Below are positions 9,539 to 17,822 of a stretch of 64,000 nt of DNA, in pieces. How positions within the stretch are numbered: position 1 is the stretch's first letter; every line of letters starts with the position of its first letter. Under the pieces are notes generated by a model. The model was not told where the DNA came from. It made no database searches and saw only the letters and a list, made by a program, of their open reading frames with translations. This stretch comes from JBDIVL01 sp039794405 (GTDB lineage: Bacteria > Planctomycetota > Brocadiia > Brocadiales > Brocadiaceae). Position numbers and translations under genes: made by a program. The stretch spans positions 6,795 to 70,794 of the forward strand of contig JBDIVL010000020.1 in NCBI GenBank assembly GCA_039794405.1. Direction: 5' to 3'.

Positions 9539-10795
9539 CTAGCTCCTCAACTGCCCATTCCCATAAACCACAAACTTGTATGATGTGAGTTCTTCTAGCC
9601 CCATCGGGCCTCTGGCATGGAGTTTGTCTGTGCTGATGCCAATTTCTGCACCCATCCCAAATTCATAACCATCCGTGAAACGGGTTGAGGCATTGACATA
9701 TACGGCTGCCGAGTCTACCTCTTTGGTAAACCTCATGGCATGATTGACGTTATCAGTAACGATTGCGTCGGAATGATTTGACCCATGCTTCGTTATATGG
9801 TCAATGGCATCATCAAGAGTATTTACGACCTTTATGTTGAGGATGAGGTCAAGATACTCATTATTATAATCTTCTTCCGTGGCCTGTTTTATATTTCTTA
9901 AAATAACACACGTTCTGTTGCAGCCACGTATTTCTACACCCACATCGTCAAATCTTTTTGCGATGCCTGGCAAAAAGGTCGGTGCAACCTTTTCGTGTAC
10001 CAACATGGTTTCCATTGCATTGCAGGTTGCCGGACGCTGTACTTTTGCATTAAAACAAATCTCCTCAGCCATCGTGAGATCCGCAAATTCGTCTACGAAG
10101 GTATGACATATCCCTTTGTAATGTTTGATTACCGGGATCGTTGATTTTTCGACAACTGTACGGATAAGCGCTTCACCGCCGCGGGGTATAACGACATCAA
10201 CATACTTGTCGGCCCTAAGCAGATAATCGATGGCCTCACGCTCTATAATTTCTACAAGTTGAATACAACGCGTGTCGAGTCCCGCATTTTCCAGGGCAGA
10301 AGTGAGGATTTTATAAATGGCTCTATTCGAAAGAATTGATTCTTTACCGCCACGTAGGATGACGGCATTTCCTGCCTTTAGGCACAATGCCGCTGCATCG
10401 GCAGTTACATTGGGCCGGGATTCATAAATAATGACGATAACCCCGATAGGTACCCGTATTTTTTGAATTTGGAGCCCATTTGGGCGGGTATGTCCCCTGA
10501 GTAATTCTCCGACGGGGTCTGCCAGATGGATAATCTGCCTGACACCTTCTGCCATACCCCTGATACGGCTATCCGAGAGACGAAGCCGGTCAATTATAGC
10601 TTCTGAAAGCCCTGCCTTTTTTGCTACTGCAATATCCTTTTCGTTTTCTATCTTTAACATTTCCGATGAGGAAATGATATCTTCTGCAATGTGATGGAGG
10701 GCGTTGTTTTTTTTCGTAGTACTCGCCGAAGCGATGTCCCGTGAAGCGATTTTTGCATTTTTAACGATTTGATCGATGTAATTTTCTATATTCAT
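9539..10795 (-). CDS. proA: Gamma-glutamyl phosphate reductase
   Basis: Reduces gamma-glutamyl phosphate to glutamate-5-semialdehyde with NADPH, the second step of proline synthesis. It has 418 residues, the usual length. Hallmarks of the aldehyde dehydrogenase fold are present: VIIYESRPNVTADAA, the NAVILRGGKE segment, IPRGGEALI, and the catalytic Cys region QRPATCNAMET. The N-terminus overlaps the preceding FtsB-like gene by 35 bases, so the two are probably translated together. No proB lies in the window. Confidence 0.95.
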   Translation of the reverse strand: MNIENYIDQIVKNAKIASRDIASASTTKKNNALHHIAEDIISSSEMLKIENEKDIAVAKKAGLSEAIIDRLRLSDSRIRGMAEGVRQIIHLADPVGELLRGHTRPNGLQIQKIRVPIGVIVIIYESRPNVTADAAALCLKAGNAVILRGGKESILSNRAIYKILTSALENAGLDTRCIQLVEIIEREAIDYLLRADKYVDVVIPRGGEALIRTVVEKSTIPVIKHYKGICHTFVDEFADLTMAEEICFNAKVQRPATCNAMETMLVHEKVAPTFLPGIAKRFDDVGVEIRGCNRTCVILRNIKQATEEDYNNEYLDLILNIKVVNTLDDAIDHITKHGSNHSDAIVTDNVNHAMRFTKEVDSAAVYVNASTRFTDGYEFGMGAEIGISTDKLHARGPMGLEELTSYKFVVYGNGQLRS

Positions 10796-11549
10796 AGTGA
10801 TAGGTGATTAAATAATAGGCTGCTGAAATAAGAATAATCAAAGCTGGAAATTGCCATGGAAACGGTCCATCAAAAAGAAACGCCTTCCAGCGACTTCGGG
10901 GTTCTTCTGTTACGGATTCATTTTTTGCAATATTTTTAATACGAAAGTTATATTTTTTGTAAAAAATCTCGTCAGGTTTCATGTATCCTAAAAGTTCACG
11001 TGCCTCTTTTTCTATCCGGACCGGGTCTTCCCTTAAGGCTGAATATTCACGTTCTAATCCGGCGTTTTCTGCTTCTAAATGTTTGGCTTGTTTCTCAAGC
11101 CTCTTTTTTACCTCGAGCATATGGACTCTATCTTGCCTGGTTTTGCTGATGATCGAAGAAAAAAGAATTACGATGCATGATGTTATCAGTATTAATAAAA
11201 CAAATTTACCAAAATACCGGTCTTTCCTGGAGACGGTCTTTAAAGAACCACGTGAGGATTTTTGTTTATTGTTGTTCCGATTAGGAAAAATGGTTACTTT
11301 GTTTGAAACCTCAGGTAGTGTTCCTGCACGCTGTGTTTTTCCTAAGGTTTCCTCTTGGTGGATGTTCTGCAATGATCCAATGTGGAAAGCCGTATGCGAA
11401 GAGGGCATTGCCGGTGTATTCTCTCCCAAAACCCCTGCCAGTTCCTTATCTTCTCCCTTTTCGATAGGGGAAAGGTTATGAAGCCCTCCTTGAGAATAAA
11501 AAGATCCAGTGGGGGGGATTGCCTGTGCATCTACTTTTTCATCTTGCAT
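10761..11549 (-). CDS. FtsB/DivIC-like membrane protein, extended
   Basis: A 262-residue protein with the core of the septum initiator family. One membrane helix (about 114-135) is followed by a coiled coil (about 140-175) and the family signature EDPVRIEKEARELLGYMKPDE (174-194). FtsB and DivIC proteins are normally near 100 residues. This one carries a polar, probably disordered 110-residue N-terminal extension, and a second hydrophobic helix (about 235-250) after an Arg/Lys-rich linker. It overlaps eno at its start by 19 bases and proA at its end by 35. A division role is inferred from the family core only. A shorter start further inside cannot be excluded. Confidence 0.75.
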   Translation of the reverse strand: MQDEKVDAQAIPPTGSFYSQGGLHNLSPIEKGEDKELAGVLGENTPAMPSSHTAFHIGSLQNIHQEETLGKTQRAGTLPEVSNKVTIFPNRNNNKQKSSRGSLKTVSRKDRYFGKFVLLILITSCIVILFSSIISKTRQDRVHMLEVKKRLEKQAKHLEAENAGLEREYSALREDPVRIEKEARELLGYMKPDEIFYKKYNFRIKNIAKNESVTEEPRSRWKAFLFDGPFPWQFPALIILISAAYYLITYHYEYRKLHRSNR

Positions 11550-12817
11550 AACTTGCCTCCATAAATTGCATTGCCAGAAAGGTCTTCTTCTATACGTAAA
11601 AGCTGATTGTATTTACATATCCGATCGGTTCTGCTGAGAGAACCTGTTTTAATCTGACCTGCATTCGTAGCCACGGCGATATCGGCAATCGTGGTATCTT
11701 CTGTTTCCCCTGAACGATGAGAGATGACGGTTGTATATCCATTGTTCTTGGCTAATTCTATGGCATTAAGCGTTTCTGTGAGGGTTCCGATTTGATTAAC
11801 CTTGATAAGAATAGAATTTGCTATTCCTTGTTCAATTCCCCTGGAGAGAATTTCTGTATTCGTCACAAAGATATCGTCACCGACAAGTTGAACCTCATTC
11901 CCTAAACCTTTTGTAAGTTTCCTCCAGCCGTCCCAGTCTTCTTCCGAGAGACCATCTTCTATACTGCAGATGGGATATTTACTTACTAACTTTGAATAAA
12001 TATCGATCATCTCATCGCTGCTTTTCTTACTGCCGCCTTCCGCCCGTAACACATACTTACTATTTTCATAAAATTCACTAGCGGCTGTATCCAGGGCTAA
12101 ATAAATATCCTTTCCGGCCGTGTAGCTGGTTTTTTTGATCGCCTCCAGGATAAGTTCGATGGCTTCTTCGTTGGTCTGGAGGTTCGGGGCAAAGCCTCCT
12201 TCATCACCTACATTGGTATTATATCCCCTTGATTTCAAGACTGAACGGAGGTTATGAAAAACTTCAGTTCCCATGCGTAATGCCTCCGCAAAACTTTCCG
12301 CCTGAATGGGCATGATCATGAATTCCTGAAAATCTACATTATTATCCGCATGTTTACCGCCATTTAAGATATTCATCATTGGTACGGGTAAAACCCTGGC
12401 GTTTGTGCCGCCAAGGTAACGATAGAGCGGGAGACACAGGACATTCGCTGCTGCCTTTGCGGCGGCAAGAGAAACACCGAGGATGGCATTCGCCCCCAGC
12501 TTTTCTTTATTCCTGGTTCCATCCAACGCCATCAAAACGGCATCGACTTCTACCTGTTTCGTAACGTCCATTCCCTCAAGTTTGCGTCCAATAATCTCAT
12601 TCACATTTTTAACGGCCGTTTGTACTCCCTTCCCCATATACCGGGATGGTTTGTCGGTATCTCTCAGTTCCATTGCCTCCCTTTTTCCTGTGGATGCACC
12701 CGATGGTACGGCAGCACGGCCCATTGTTCCGGATTTTAGGATTACATCCACTTCCACGGTGGGATTTCCTCTGGAATCTAAGATTTCTCGTGCTTTAACA
12801 CAGCTAATGGTAGTCAC
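11531..12817 (-). CDS. eno: Enolase
   Basis: Converts 2-phosphoglycerate to phosphoenolpyruvate in glycolysis and gluconeogenesis. It has 428 residues. Visible landmarks are AREILDSRGNPTVEVDV at the N-terminus, GASTGKREAMELRD, the NILNGGKHADNNVDFQEFM loop, GDEGGFAPN, the SIEDGLSEEDWDGW metal site, ILIKVNQIGT with the catalytic Lys, and SHRSGETEDTTIAD. It heads the leftward unit eno / ftsB-like / proA. Pairing of eno with an FtsB-like gene is common in bacteria. Confidence 0.97.
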   Translation of the reverse strand: MTTISCVKAREILDSRGNPTVEVDVILKSGTMGRAAVPSGASTGKREAMELRDTDKPSRYMGKGVQTAVKNVNEIIGRKLEGMDVTKQVEVDAVLMALDGTRNKEKLGANAILGVSLAAAKAAANVLCLPLYRYLGGTNARVLPVPMMNILNGGKHADNNVDFQEFMIMPIQAESFAEALRMGTEVFHNLRSVLKSRGYNTNVGDEGGFAPNLQTNEEAIELILEAIKKTSYTAGKDIYLALDTAASEFYENSKYVLRAEGGSKKSSDEMIDIYSKLVSKYPICSIEDGLSEEDWDGWRKLTKGLGNEVQLVGDDIFVTNTEILSRGIEQGIANSILIKVNQIGTLTETLNAIELAKNNGYTTVISHRSGETEDTTIADIAVATNAGQIKTGSLSRTDRICKYNQLLRIEEDLSGNAIYGGKLCKMKK

Positions 12818-13247
12818 TGGCAGCTCCTCTCGTATCCATTTGTAATAAGATATGTTATGAGAAATAAAATTCAGATGGTTTTAATTTCTATAGCAAATTC
12901 TCACGGGCTTGTCAAACAGATTATTATAAAGTATGACTGACAGGGATGTACAAGATGAGAAAGATGGTTTTTGATTGTTGTGGGTAAATGAGTAAACGGG
13001 TAAATGAGTGAATGGATGTATATTCATTTACTTACCAATACCTACTCATTTACCCATTAACTATAAGCTGACTGCTGATAGCTCATGATTTTTTATTGGT
13101 CTAATACCGTATCTCGCTGGTTATTTATCGTATCAAACGCAACTAGGTTCGAGGTATTGGTTCAGGATGTCCGGTTCATGTTTTCTTTGAGCCTATAGAG
13201 AGTTAAAAAATGGCAGCTTACCTGTTGCATGTAAATCTTACAATTCT
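12818..13247. other. Intergenic region with long inverted repeat
   Basis: A 430-bp gap between eno and the 3' end of the P460-like gene. Its main feature is the inverted repeat at 12981-13056; the rest carries no recognised signal beyond the presumed eno promoter. Confidence 0.6.
12981..13056. repeat. 14-bp inverted repeat with 48-nt loop
   Basis: TGGGTAAATGAGTA and its exact complement TACTCATTTACCCA are separated by 48 bases, which themselves contain a degenerate inner copy (GGGTAAATGAGTG / CATTTACTTACC). It stands downstream of the P460-like gene and could form a large stem that ends or protects the transcript. Confidence 0.6.
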
Positions 13248-13871
13248 TTAAGGTATCTCTTCTTCAGACTTTGATTCCCTGGTTTCCTGTATTTCTTCAC
13301 TTAATGGACTTGTAAAGATATAATCATTACTAATTTGTTTGCTATGGCAGTCAATGCAACCGTCAACCTTACCAGCTAGTTTTACCGTCCTGCCGTATTT
13401 CTCTTGTATTATTATTTCGCCTCCTGGTGAATATCTTGCCCAGAACCAGTCATTTGCATCCGGATTAAAGCCCTCTATTTTTTGCATTACCGTTATATCC
13501 GAGAGGCTTCTGTTTTCTGTATAATTCTCCTTTGTTATTATTGATCCGTAAGGCATTTGTTCCATTTTGTTTGCTATTGCATTATAAGCCGGCTCATTCA
13601 TATACGTGGTTAATAGGGTGCCATGTGGTTCAGTCCCTGGATAAAAAGATCCTTTACCCGGCCACATCTTCCAGTTATTTCGATAATTCTGAGTCTGCAT
13701 CTTTTCCCAGAGCTTATCGGCTATTTTTGCAGCATCATGTTCCTCTTCTGTAACCTCAGGCGGTGCTTCAGTAACATCGGTTTCCTTTTCCGGTCCTTTG
13801 CATCCTATATAGAAAAAAGTTATCATCGGAAGTAGCAGCAATAGCGAGAGATAAAAATAAATCTTTTTCAT
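13248..13871 (-). CDS. Cytochrome P460-like c-type haem lipoprotein
   Basis: A 207-residue exported protein. The N-terminal hydrophobic segment ends at FFYIGC (Cys 24), a probable lipoprotein site, followed by an acidic linker. One haem-binding motif CIDCH (172-176) lies near the C-terminus, as in the cytochrome P460 family, whose founder oxidises hydroxylamine. Other family-like segments are PGTEPHG (78-84), the PYGSIITKEN stretch (107-116) and a Trp-rich patch WFWARYSPGGE. In P460 a lysine is cross-linked to the haem; K114 is a candidate here by position, which is my inference. It is a single gene, read leftward. In a nitrogen-cycling bacterium it could act on hydroxylamine or NO, but substrate and enzyme activity are not shown by sequence. 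Confidence 0.75.
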   Translation of the reverse strand: MKKIYFYLSLLLLLPMITFFYIGCKGPEKETDVTEAPPEVTEEEHDAAKIADKLWEKMQTQNYRNNWKMWPGKGSFYPGTEPHGTLLTTYMNEPAYNAIANKMEQMPYGSIITKENYTENRSLSDITVMQKIEGFNPDANDWFWARYSPGGEIIIQEKYGRTVKLAGKVDGCIDCHSKQISNDYIFTSPLSEEIQETRESKSEEEIP

Positions 13872-14785
13872 AATTTTCCTCCTTTTAAAGTAATTGAATC
13901 TTCTTTTAAAATGTGATCTAGAGCCTGTCCGGAAAATCCGGCGGTTATTCCGTGAGACGAAGGAGCGAGAAATTTTTCTGTGGAGAAATAAGTACTTGGG
14001 CCATAAATTTTTGTACCTTTTCCTGGTGTGTTCTCAGGGTTGGTTCAATCTACAAGATTGACCACACTTTGAAAGTTGGAGATTAGAGGTTGGATGTTAG
14101 AGCTTGGCGATCTGGCTTTCAGCTTCTGACATCCAACATAACTCCGCTTCGCCTTACCTGGAATGAGAATTCCTGTTTTCTGATAGACCTTAACCTGATC
14201 TTAAATGTAAGTATCAAAAGGTATGCCACAAAAGAAATTCAGTGTAGTTGTCTTTTGATGGAAAAATAGGTTATTATAGAGGTTTGGAGGGAGGAAGGAT
14301 CTTATGGGGAAAAATAAAATAAGATGTAACATATCACAAAAGTGTGTTGTCCCATAATGTGACATGGCACATTTGCAAAGGGATGTTCCTACTCTTCTAG
14401 TAACTCCCTAACGTGCTATTTGTAGAAGGGCTATACGGTACGGGGTAGTTTGCCGTTCTCCGGCTGTCGTACAATGTCCACAACCGCCGAAACTTCGAGT
14501 TGAGAAGTTTTAGGTATAATTGAGAAACCATAATATTTAATGGAAAATTTAAACTTTTCTGGTATATTTCATTAAACAACATTTAATGCCTTAACTTTGG
14601 GTTTGAAGAAACGGTGTCAAATCACTAATCTTCTGGATTTTTCCAAATGAGAATTTCAGGTTACAAGCCCTGAACCCGCATAAGTTTTTTAACAGAGAAT
14701 CAACCACCGAAGGCTTAATTTAAATTAATTATTTATAGCAGTACGGTTTTTTCAGGAGGTAAGGGGGTCTCCTCGTTAGCTTTCT
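13872..14785. other. Long intergenic region with dispersed repeats
   Basis: A 914-bp gap upstream of psd and of the P460-like gene. It contains a partial copy of repeat D (14038-14062), a copy of repeat C (14074-14187), and a small symmetry near 14360 (AATGTG / CACATT). The open frame at 14397-14582 shows no protein-like composition. AGGAGGT at 14754-14760 is a strong ribosome-binding sequence but lies about 25 bases before the psd ATG. Confidence 0.55.
14074..14187 (+). repeat. Dispersed repeat C, copy 1
   Basis: About 110 bp resembling, in inverted orientation, 58712-58812. Shared blocks include GATTAGAGGTTG, AACATAACTCCGCTTCGC, GGAATGA-AATTC and TGTTTTC-GATA. It is non-coding and of unknown origin. 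Confidence 0.65.
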
Positions 14786-15451
14786 ATGCGTATTCCACTG
14801 GCTAAACATGGGTTGAGAGAATTATTTATTTTCGGTGTTCCTTGCATTATTGGGATAGGGTTATCTATTGTGCTATTCCCATGGATTGTTCCTGTTCCCC
14901 TTTTTGCTTTATCTTTTTTATTGAATTTTTTTCGTGACCCGGAGAGAGAAACTCCCAAAGGCGATGGGATTGTTATTGCTCCGGCAGACGGTACCGTATC
15001 ACATATCGTGCCGGCTTACGAGGAGAATTACTTGAAATGTGATACAATGAAGATTAGTATTTTTATGTCTGTACTTAATGTCCATGTAAACCGCGTACCT
15101 GTCCGTGGACGTGTAGAGTTTGTGAAACATACAAAGGGTAAGTTTCTGGACGCCAGGGATGACGACTGCTTTCGGTGGAATGAGAACAATGTAATGGGTT
15201 TATCGGTGATCGGATGCCGTACAAGAATTGCGGTGAAGCAAATTGCAGGCAAAATTGCCAAACGTATTGTGTGTGCCTGTAAAGTTGGTGACCTGCTTGA
15301 ACAAGGGCAGCGATTCGGCATGATAAAATTTGGATCCCGGGTGGAGGTGTTTATCCCAAACGCGGTCAAGTTCAAGGTTATGGTTAAGGTGGGGGAAAAA
15401 GTGACTGCTGGAAAAACCATACTGGGTAAAATATGCGAAGATAATCAGTGA
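14786..15451 (+). CDS. psd: Phosphatidylserine decarboxylase
   Basis: Makes phosphatidylethanolamine from phosphatidylserine in the membrane. It is the short form of 221 residues: two hydrophobic helices near 12-48, then the NFFRDPERETP motif, the catalytic domain with SVLNVHVNRVPVRG and RWNENN, and the self-cleavage site KFGSRVEV near the C-terminus. Cleavage before Ser 184 would create the pyruvoyl group. The first in-frame ATG is at 14786 (a stop lies just upstream), although the strong AGGAGGT is unusually far away. It heads a rightward run psd-ribE-pdxA-cupin. Confidence 0.93.
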   Translation: MRIPLAKHGLRELFIFGVPCIIGIGLSIVLFPWIVPVPLFALSFLLNFFRDPERETPKGDGIVIAPADGTVSHIVPAYEENYLKCDTMKISIFMSVLNVHVNRVPVRGRVEFVKHTKGKFLDARDDDCFRWNENNVMGLSVIGCRTRIAVKQIAGKIAKRIVCACKVGDLLEQGQRFGMIKFGSRVEVFIPNAVKFKVMVKVGEKVTAGKTILGKICEDNQ

Positions 15452-15547
15452 GAGATATGAAATATTACCTAAGCGGTTATAACAAAAAATGAGGTTGCAG
15501 AATATTAGATTGAAGGCGGTATTTCCTTTTTCAAGGGAAGTTTTATT

Positions 15548-16192
15548 ATGTTTACTGGTATAGTTGAACATTTAGCAAAGGTGAAAAAACTATCGCCAAA
15601 GACAGGGGGGGCGGAACTGTTTTTGGATTTTTTTGATTTTTATAACGATATTAAACTTGGGGAAAGTATTGCCGTTAACGGGGCATGTCTTACGGTAAAA
15701 GCGGTTGATGGCAGGGGGCTAGGCTTTGATGTTTCCGGTGAAACCCTGAAAAAGACCACTCTGGGAACATTACAATATGCCGAAAATGTCAATATAGAAA
15801 GGGCATTGAGAGTAGGAGATAGATTGGGAGGCCATTTTGTTTCCGGTCATGTAGACGGTATAGGCACCATAAGGGAAAAGAAGCAATCTGCCGATCAATG
15901 TATCATGTCTTTTCTCGTTGAAAAAAAGTTTACCGATATGATGATTAAAAAGGGTTCGATTGCCATAGACGGGATCAGTCTGACAATTGTTGATATCGTA
16001 GATGGTATTTTCTCGGTGACGTTGATTCCCTTTACGCTAGATTCAACTACTTTAGGGTTTAAGAGATTGGGAGATCAGGTAAATATCGAGATTGATATGA
16101 TGGGAAAATGGATTAAAAAACTTTTGACACGTGTTCAAGGGAAAGAGGATGTTATTACTCAGGAACGATTGATAGAACAAGGATTTTTATAA
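15548..16192 (+). CDS. ribE: Riboflavin synthase alpha chain
   Basis: Dismutates two lumazine molecules to riboflavin. The 214 residues form the typical pair of lumazine-binding barrels: the first begins MFTGIVEHLAKV with VNGACLTV, and the second begins near residue 98 with GGHFVSGHVDGIG and has KGSIAIDGISLTIV. A C-terminal helix trimerises the enzyme in the family. No FMN riboswitch-like sequence is seen in the 96 bp upstream. It is followed after four bases by pdxA. Confidence 0.96.
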   Translation: MFTGIVEHLAKVKKLSPKTGGAELFLDFFDFYNDIKLGESIAVNGACLTVKAVDGRGLGFDVSGETLKKTTLGTLQYAENVNIERALRVGDRLGGHFVSGHVDGIGTIREKKQSADQCIMSFLVEKKFTDMMIKKGSIAIDGISLTIVDIVDGIFSVTLIPFTLDSTTLGFKRLGDQVNIEIDMMGKWIKKLLTRVQGKEDVITQERLIEQGFL

Positions 16193-16196
16193 TTTC

Positions 16197-17231
16197 TTGA
16201 GTATCATAATCAACGTGCAAAAAAGAAAAAAAACAAAGCTACTGGTTGGGATTACGATGGGTGATCCATATGGGATAGGACCGGAGATTCTTGTAAAGTC
16301 ATTAAGATCTTCAGCTATGCGGGGTATTGCTCAATATGTTATTATTGGCAGTGAGAGAGTACTTGAATGGACTGTCAGGGTATTGAAGATACCACTGCGA
16401 TACCAGGTTATATCTCATATATCTGAAGTTGAGAACTCAAAGCAACCGGTTTCATTGTTATCTTCGGATACTATTGAGCTGGACCTTACGAAGAAGAGGG
16501 GGCCTGCTACAGAAAGCGGGGAGTTATCCGTTCAATGGGTACTAAAGGGCATCAATCTGGCCATGAGCGGGTACATTGACGCCCTCGTTACTGCACCAAT
16601 TTGTAAGGAGGCCATCCATATGGCCGGGTATGGTTATCCTGGACATACGGAGATGCTTCAAATATTTTCTGGTGCCAGGCGGGTTGTCATGCTCATGGTG
16701 GGTGGAAAACTGAGGGTTGCCTTTGTTACAACACACATTGCCTTAAAAGAGGTGTCCCGGTCGATTACCACAAAAGATATTCTGGAAACAATAATCATTA
16801 GTAATGATAGCCTCAAAAAATATTTTGATTTGAAAAGGCCGGGGATTGCTGTTTGCGGTTTAAATCCCCATGCAGGCGAGGGAGGTGTATTCGGGGATGA
16901 GGAGAAGCGAATTATCATTCCGGCAATAGAAAGGGCAAAGAAAAAGGGTATTCGATGTGATGGTCCGGTTTCTGCTGATACAATATTTTATAAGACATTG
17001 AAGGGCGCTTGTGATATGATAGTGGCCATCTATCATGATCAGGGTGCAATCCCTTTAAAACTGCATGCCTTTGAAACGGGAGTAAACACTACCCTTGGCA
17101 TCCCATTCGTTCGGACGTCGCCTGATCATGGTACTGCTTATGATATTGCAGGTAAAGGTATTGCAGATCCGCGCTCTATGATGGAGGCTATAAAAATGGC
17201 GGTAAAGATGGCAAATTCTGCCAAAGTATAA
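16197..17231 (+). CDS. pdxA: 4-hydroxythreonine-4-phosphate dehydrogenase
   Basis: Oxidises 4-phosphohydroxy-threonine in the DXP-dependent route to pyridoxal phosphate. It has 344 residues. Motifs: GITMGDPYGIGPEI, APICKEAIHMAGYGYPGHTEML (metal His), THIALKEV, CGLNPHAGEGGVFGDEE, PVSADTIF and IYHDQGAIPLK. The first codon is TTG at 16197, five bases after the ribE stop; the family core begins about residue 15, so an internal start is possible but offers no better signal. Confidence 0.94.
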   Translation: MSIIINVQKRKKTKLLVGITMGDPYGIGPEILVKSLRSSAMRGIAQYVIIGSERVLEWTVRVLKIPLRYQVISHISEVENSKQPVSLLSSDTIELDLTKKRGPATESGELSVQWVLKGINLAMSGYIDALVTAPICKEAIHMAGYGYPGHTEMLQIFSGARRVVMLMVGGKLRVAFVTTHIALKEVSRSITTKDILETIIISNDSLKKYFDLKRPGIAVCGLNPHAGEGGVFGDEEKRIIIPAIERAKKKGIRCDGPVSADTIFYKTLKGACDMIVAIYHDQGAIPLKLHAFETGVNTTLGIPFVRTSPDHGTAYDIAGKGIADPRSMMEAIKMAVKMANSAKV

Positions 17232-17245
17232 AAGGTGAAATATTT

Positions 17246-17605
17246 ATGTTCGTAATAGATTTACAAAATTGTGAAGAGATAATAGCCGGGGATAATACTA
17301 TTCTTCGGGAATTTTTCCATCCGGATAAAGCAGATGTAAAGCTTCGCTATAGTTTAGCACACGCAATCGTTAAACCAGGTGAAGCCTCACGACGGCATAA
17401 ATTGAGAACTTCTGAGGTATATTATATCTTGGAAGGGGAAGGGGTCATGTATATCGATAATGAACAGGAGAAGGTTCATCCAGGTCAGGTGATTTACATT
17501 CCACCTCATTCGTTGCAACATATTAGGAATGCAGGAGAAGGTGATTTGAGATTTTTGTGCATCGTAGACCCTGCCTGGCGTCCAGAAGACGAAGAGATAC
17601 TATGA
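17246..17605 (+). CDS. Small cupin-domain protein
   Basis: A 119-residue single cupin barrel. The two cupin motifs are visible: the first around residues 46-65 (KPGEASRRHKLRTSEVYYILEG, with His and Glu in metal-ligand positions) and the second around 79-100 (HPGQVIYIPPHSLQHIRNAG). It starts 14 bases after pdxA and so belongs to the same transcript. Cupins of this size act as isomerases, dioxygenases or ligand sensors; the substrate cannot be read from the sequence. Confidence 0.85.
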   Translation: MFVIDLQNCEEIIAGDNTILREFFHPDKADVKLRYSLAHAIVKPGEASRRHKLRTSEVYYILEGEGVMYIDNEQEKVHPGQVIYIPPHSLQHIRNAGEGDLRFLCIVDPAWRPEDEEIL

Positions 17606-17689
17606 AGAGATATGTATTGGTTTTGTGAAAGAACTAAAATATTCAAAATTATTCCGGTATCATTAGGCCTCAAAGCTGGTTCTTTTGTT

Positions 17690-17790
17690 CATGATTGAAC
17701 TGAAACGTTTGGTATTTTTCATATATCCGGCACCAACATATAGTTTCCAGGGTAGTTCTAAACGTGTAGTTCAATCTGCAAAATTGAGCC
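17690..17790 (+). repeat. Dispersed repeat D, copy 1
   Basis: An imperfect palindrome of about 100 bp. Its ends read GATTGAACTGAAACGTTT and, inverted, AAACGTGTAGTTCAATC. A longer relative lies at 51786-51907, and a fragment at 14038-14062. It is intergenic, between the cupin gene and rsmA. Confidence 0.6.
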
Positions 17791-17822
17791 AGTCATGAGT
17801 CATCTTATAATGATGAGAATCC

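Noticed and set aside
14397..14582. A 61-residue minus-strand ORF before psd
   Set aside because: No ribosome site, no domain, low-information AT-rich sequence.
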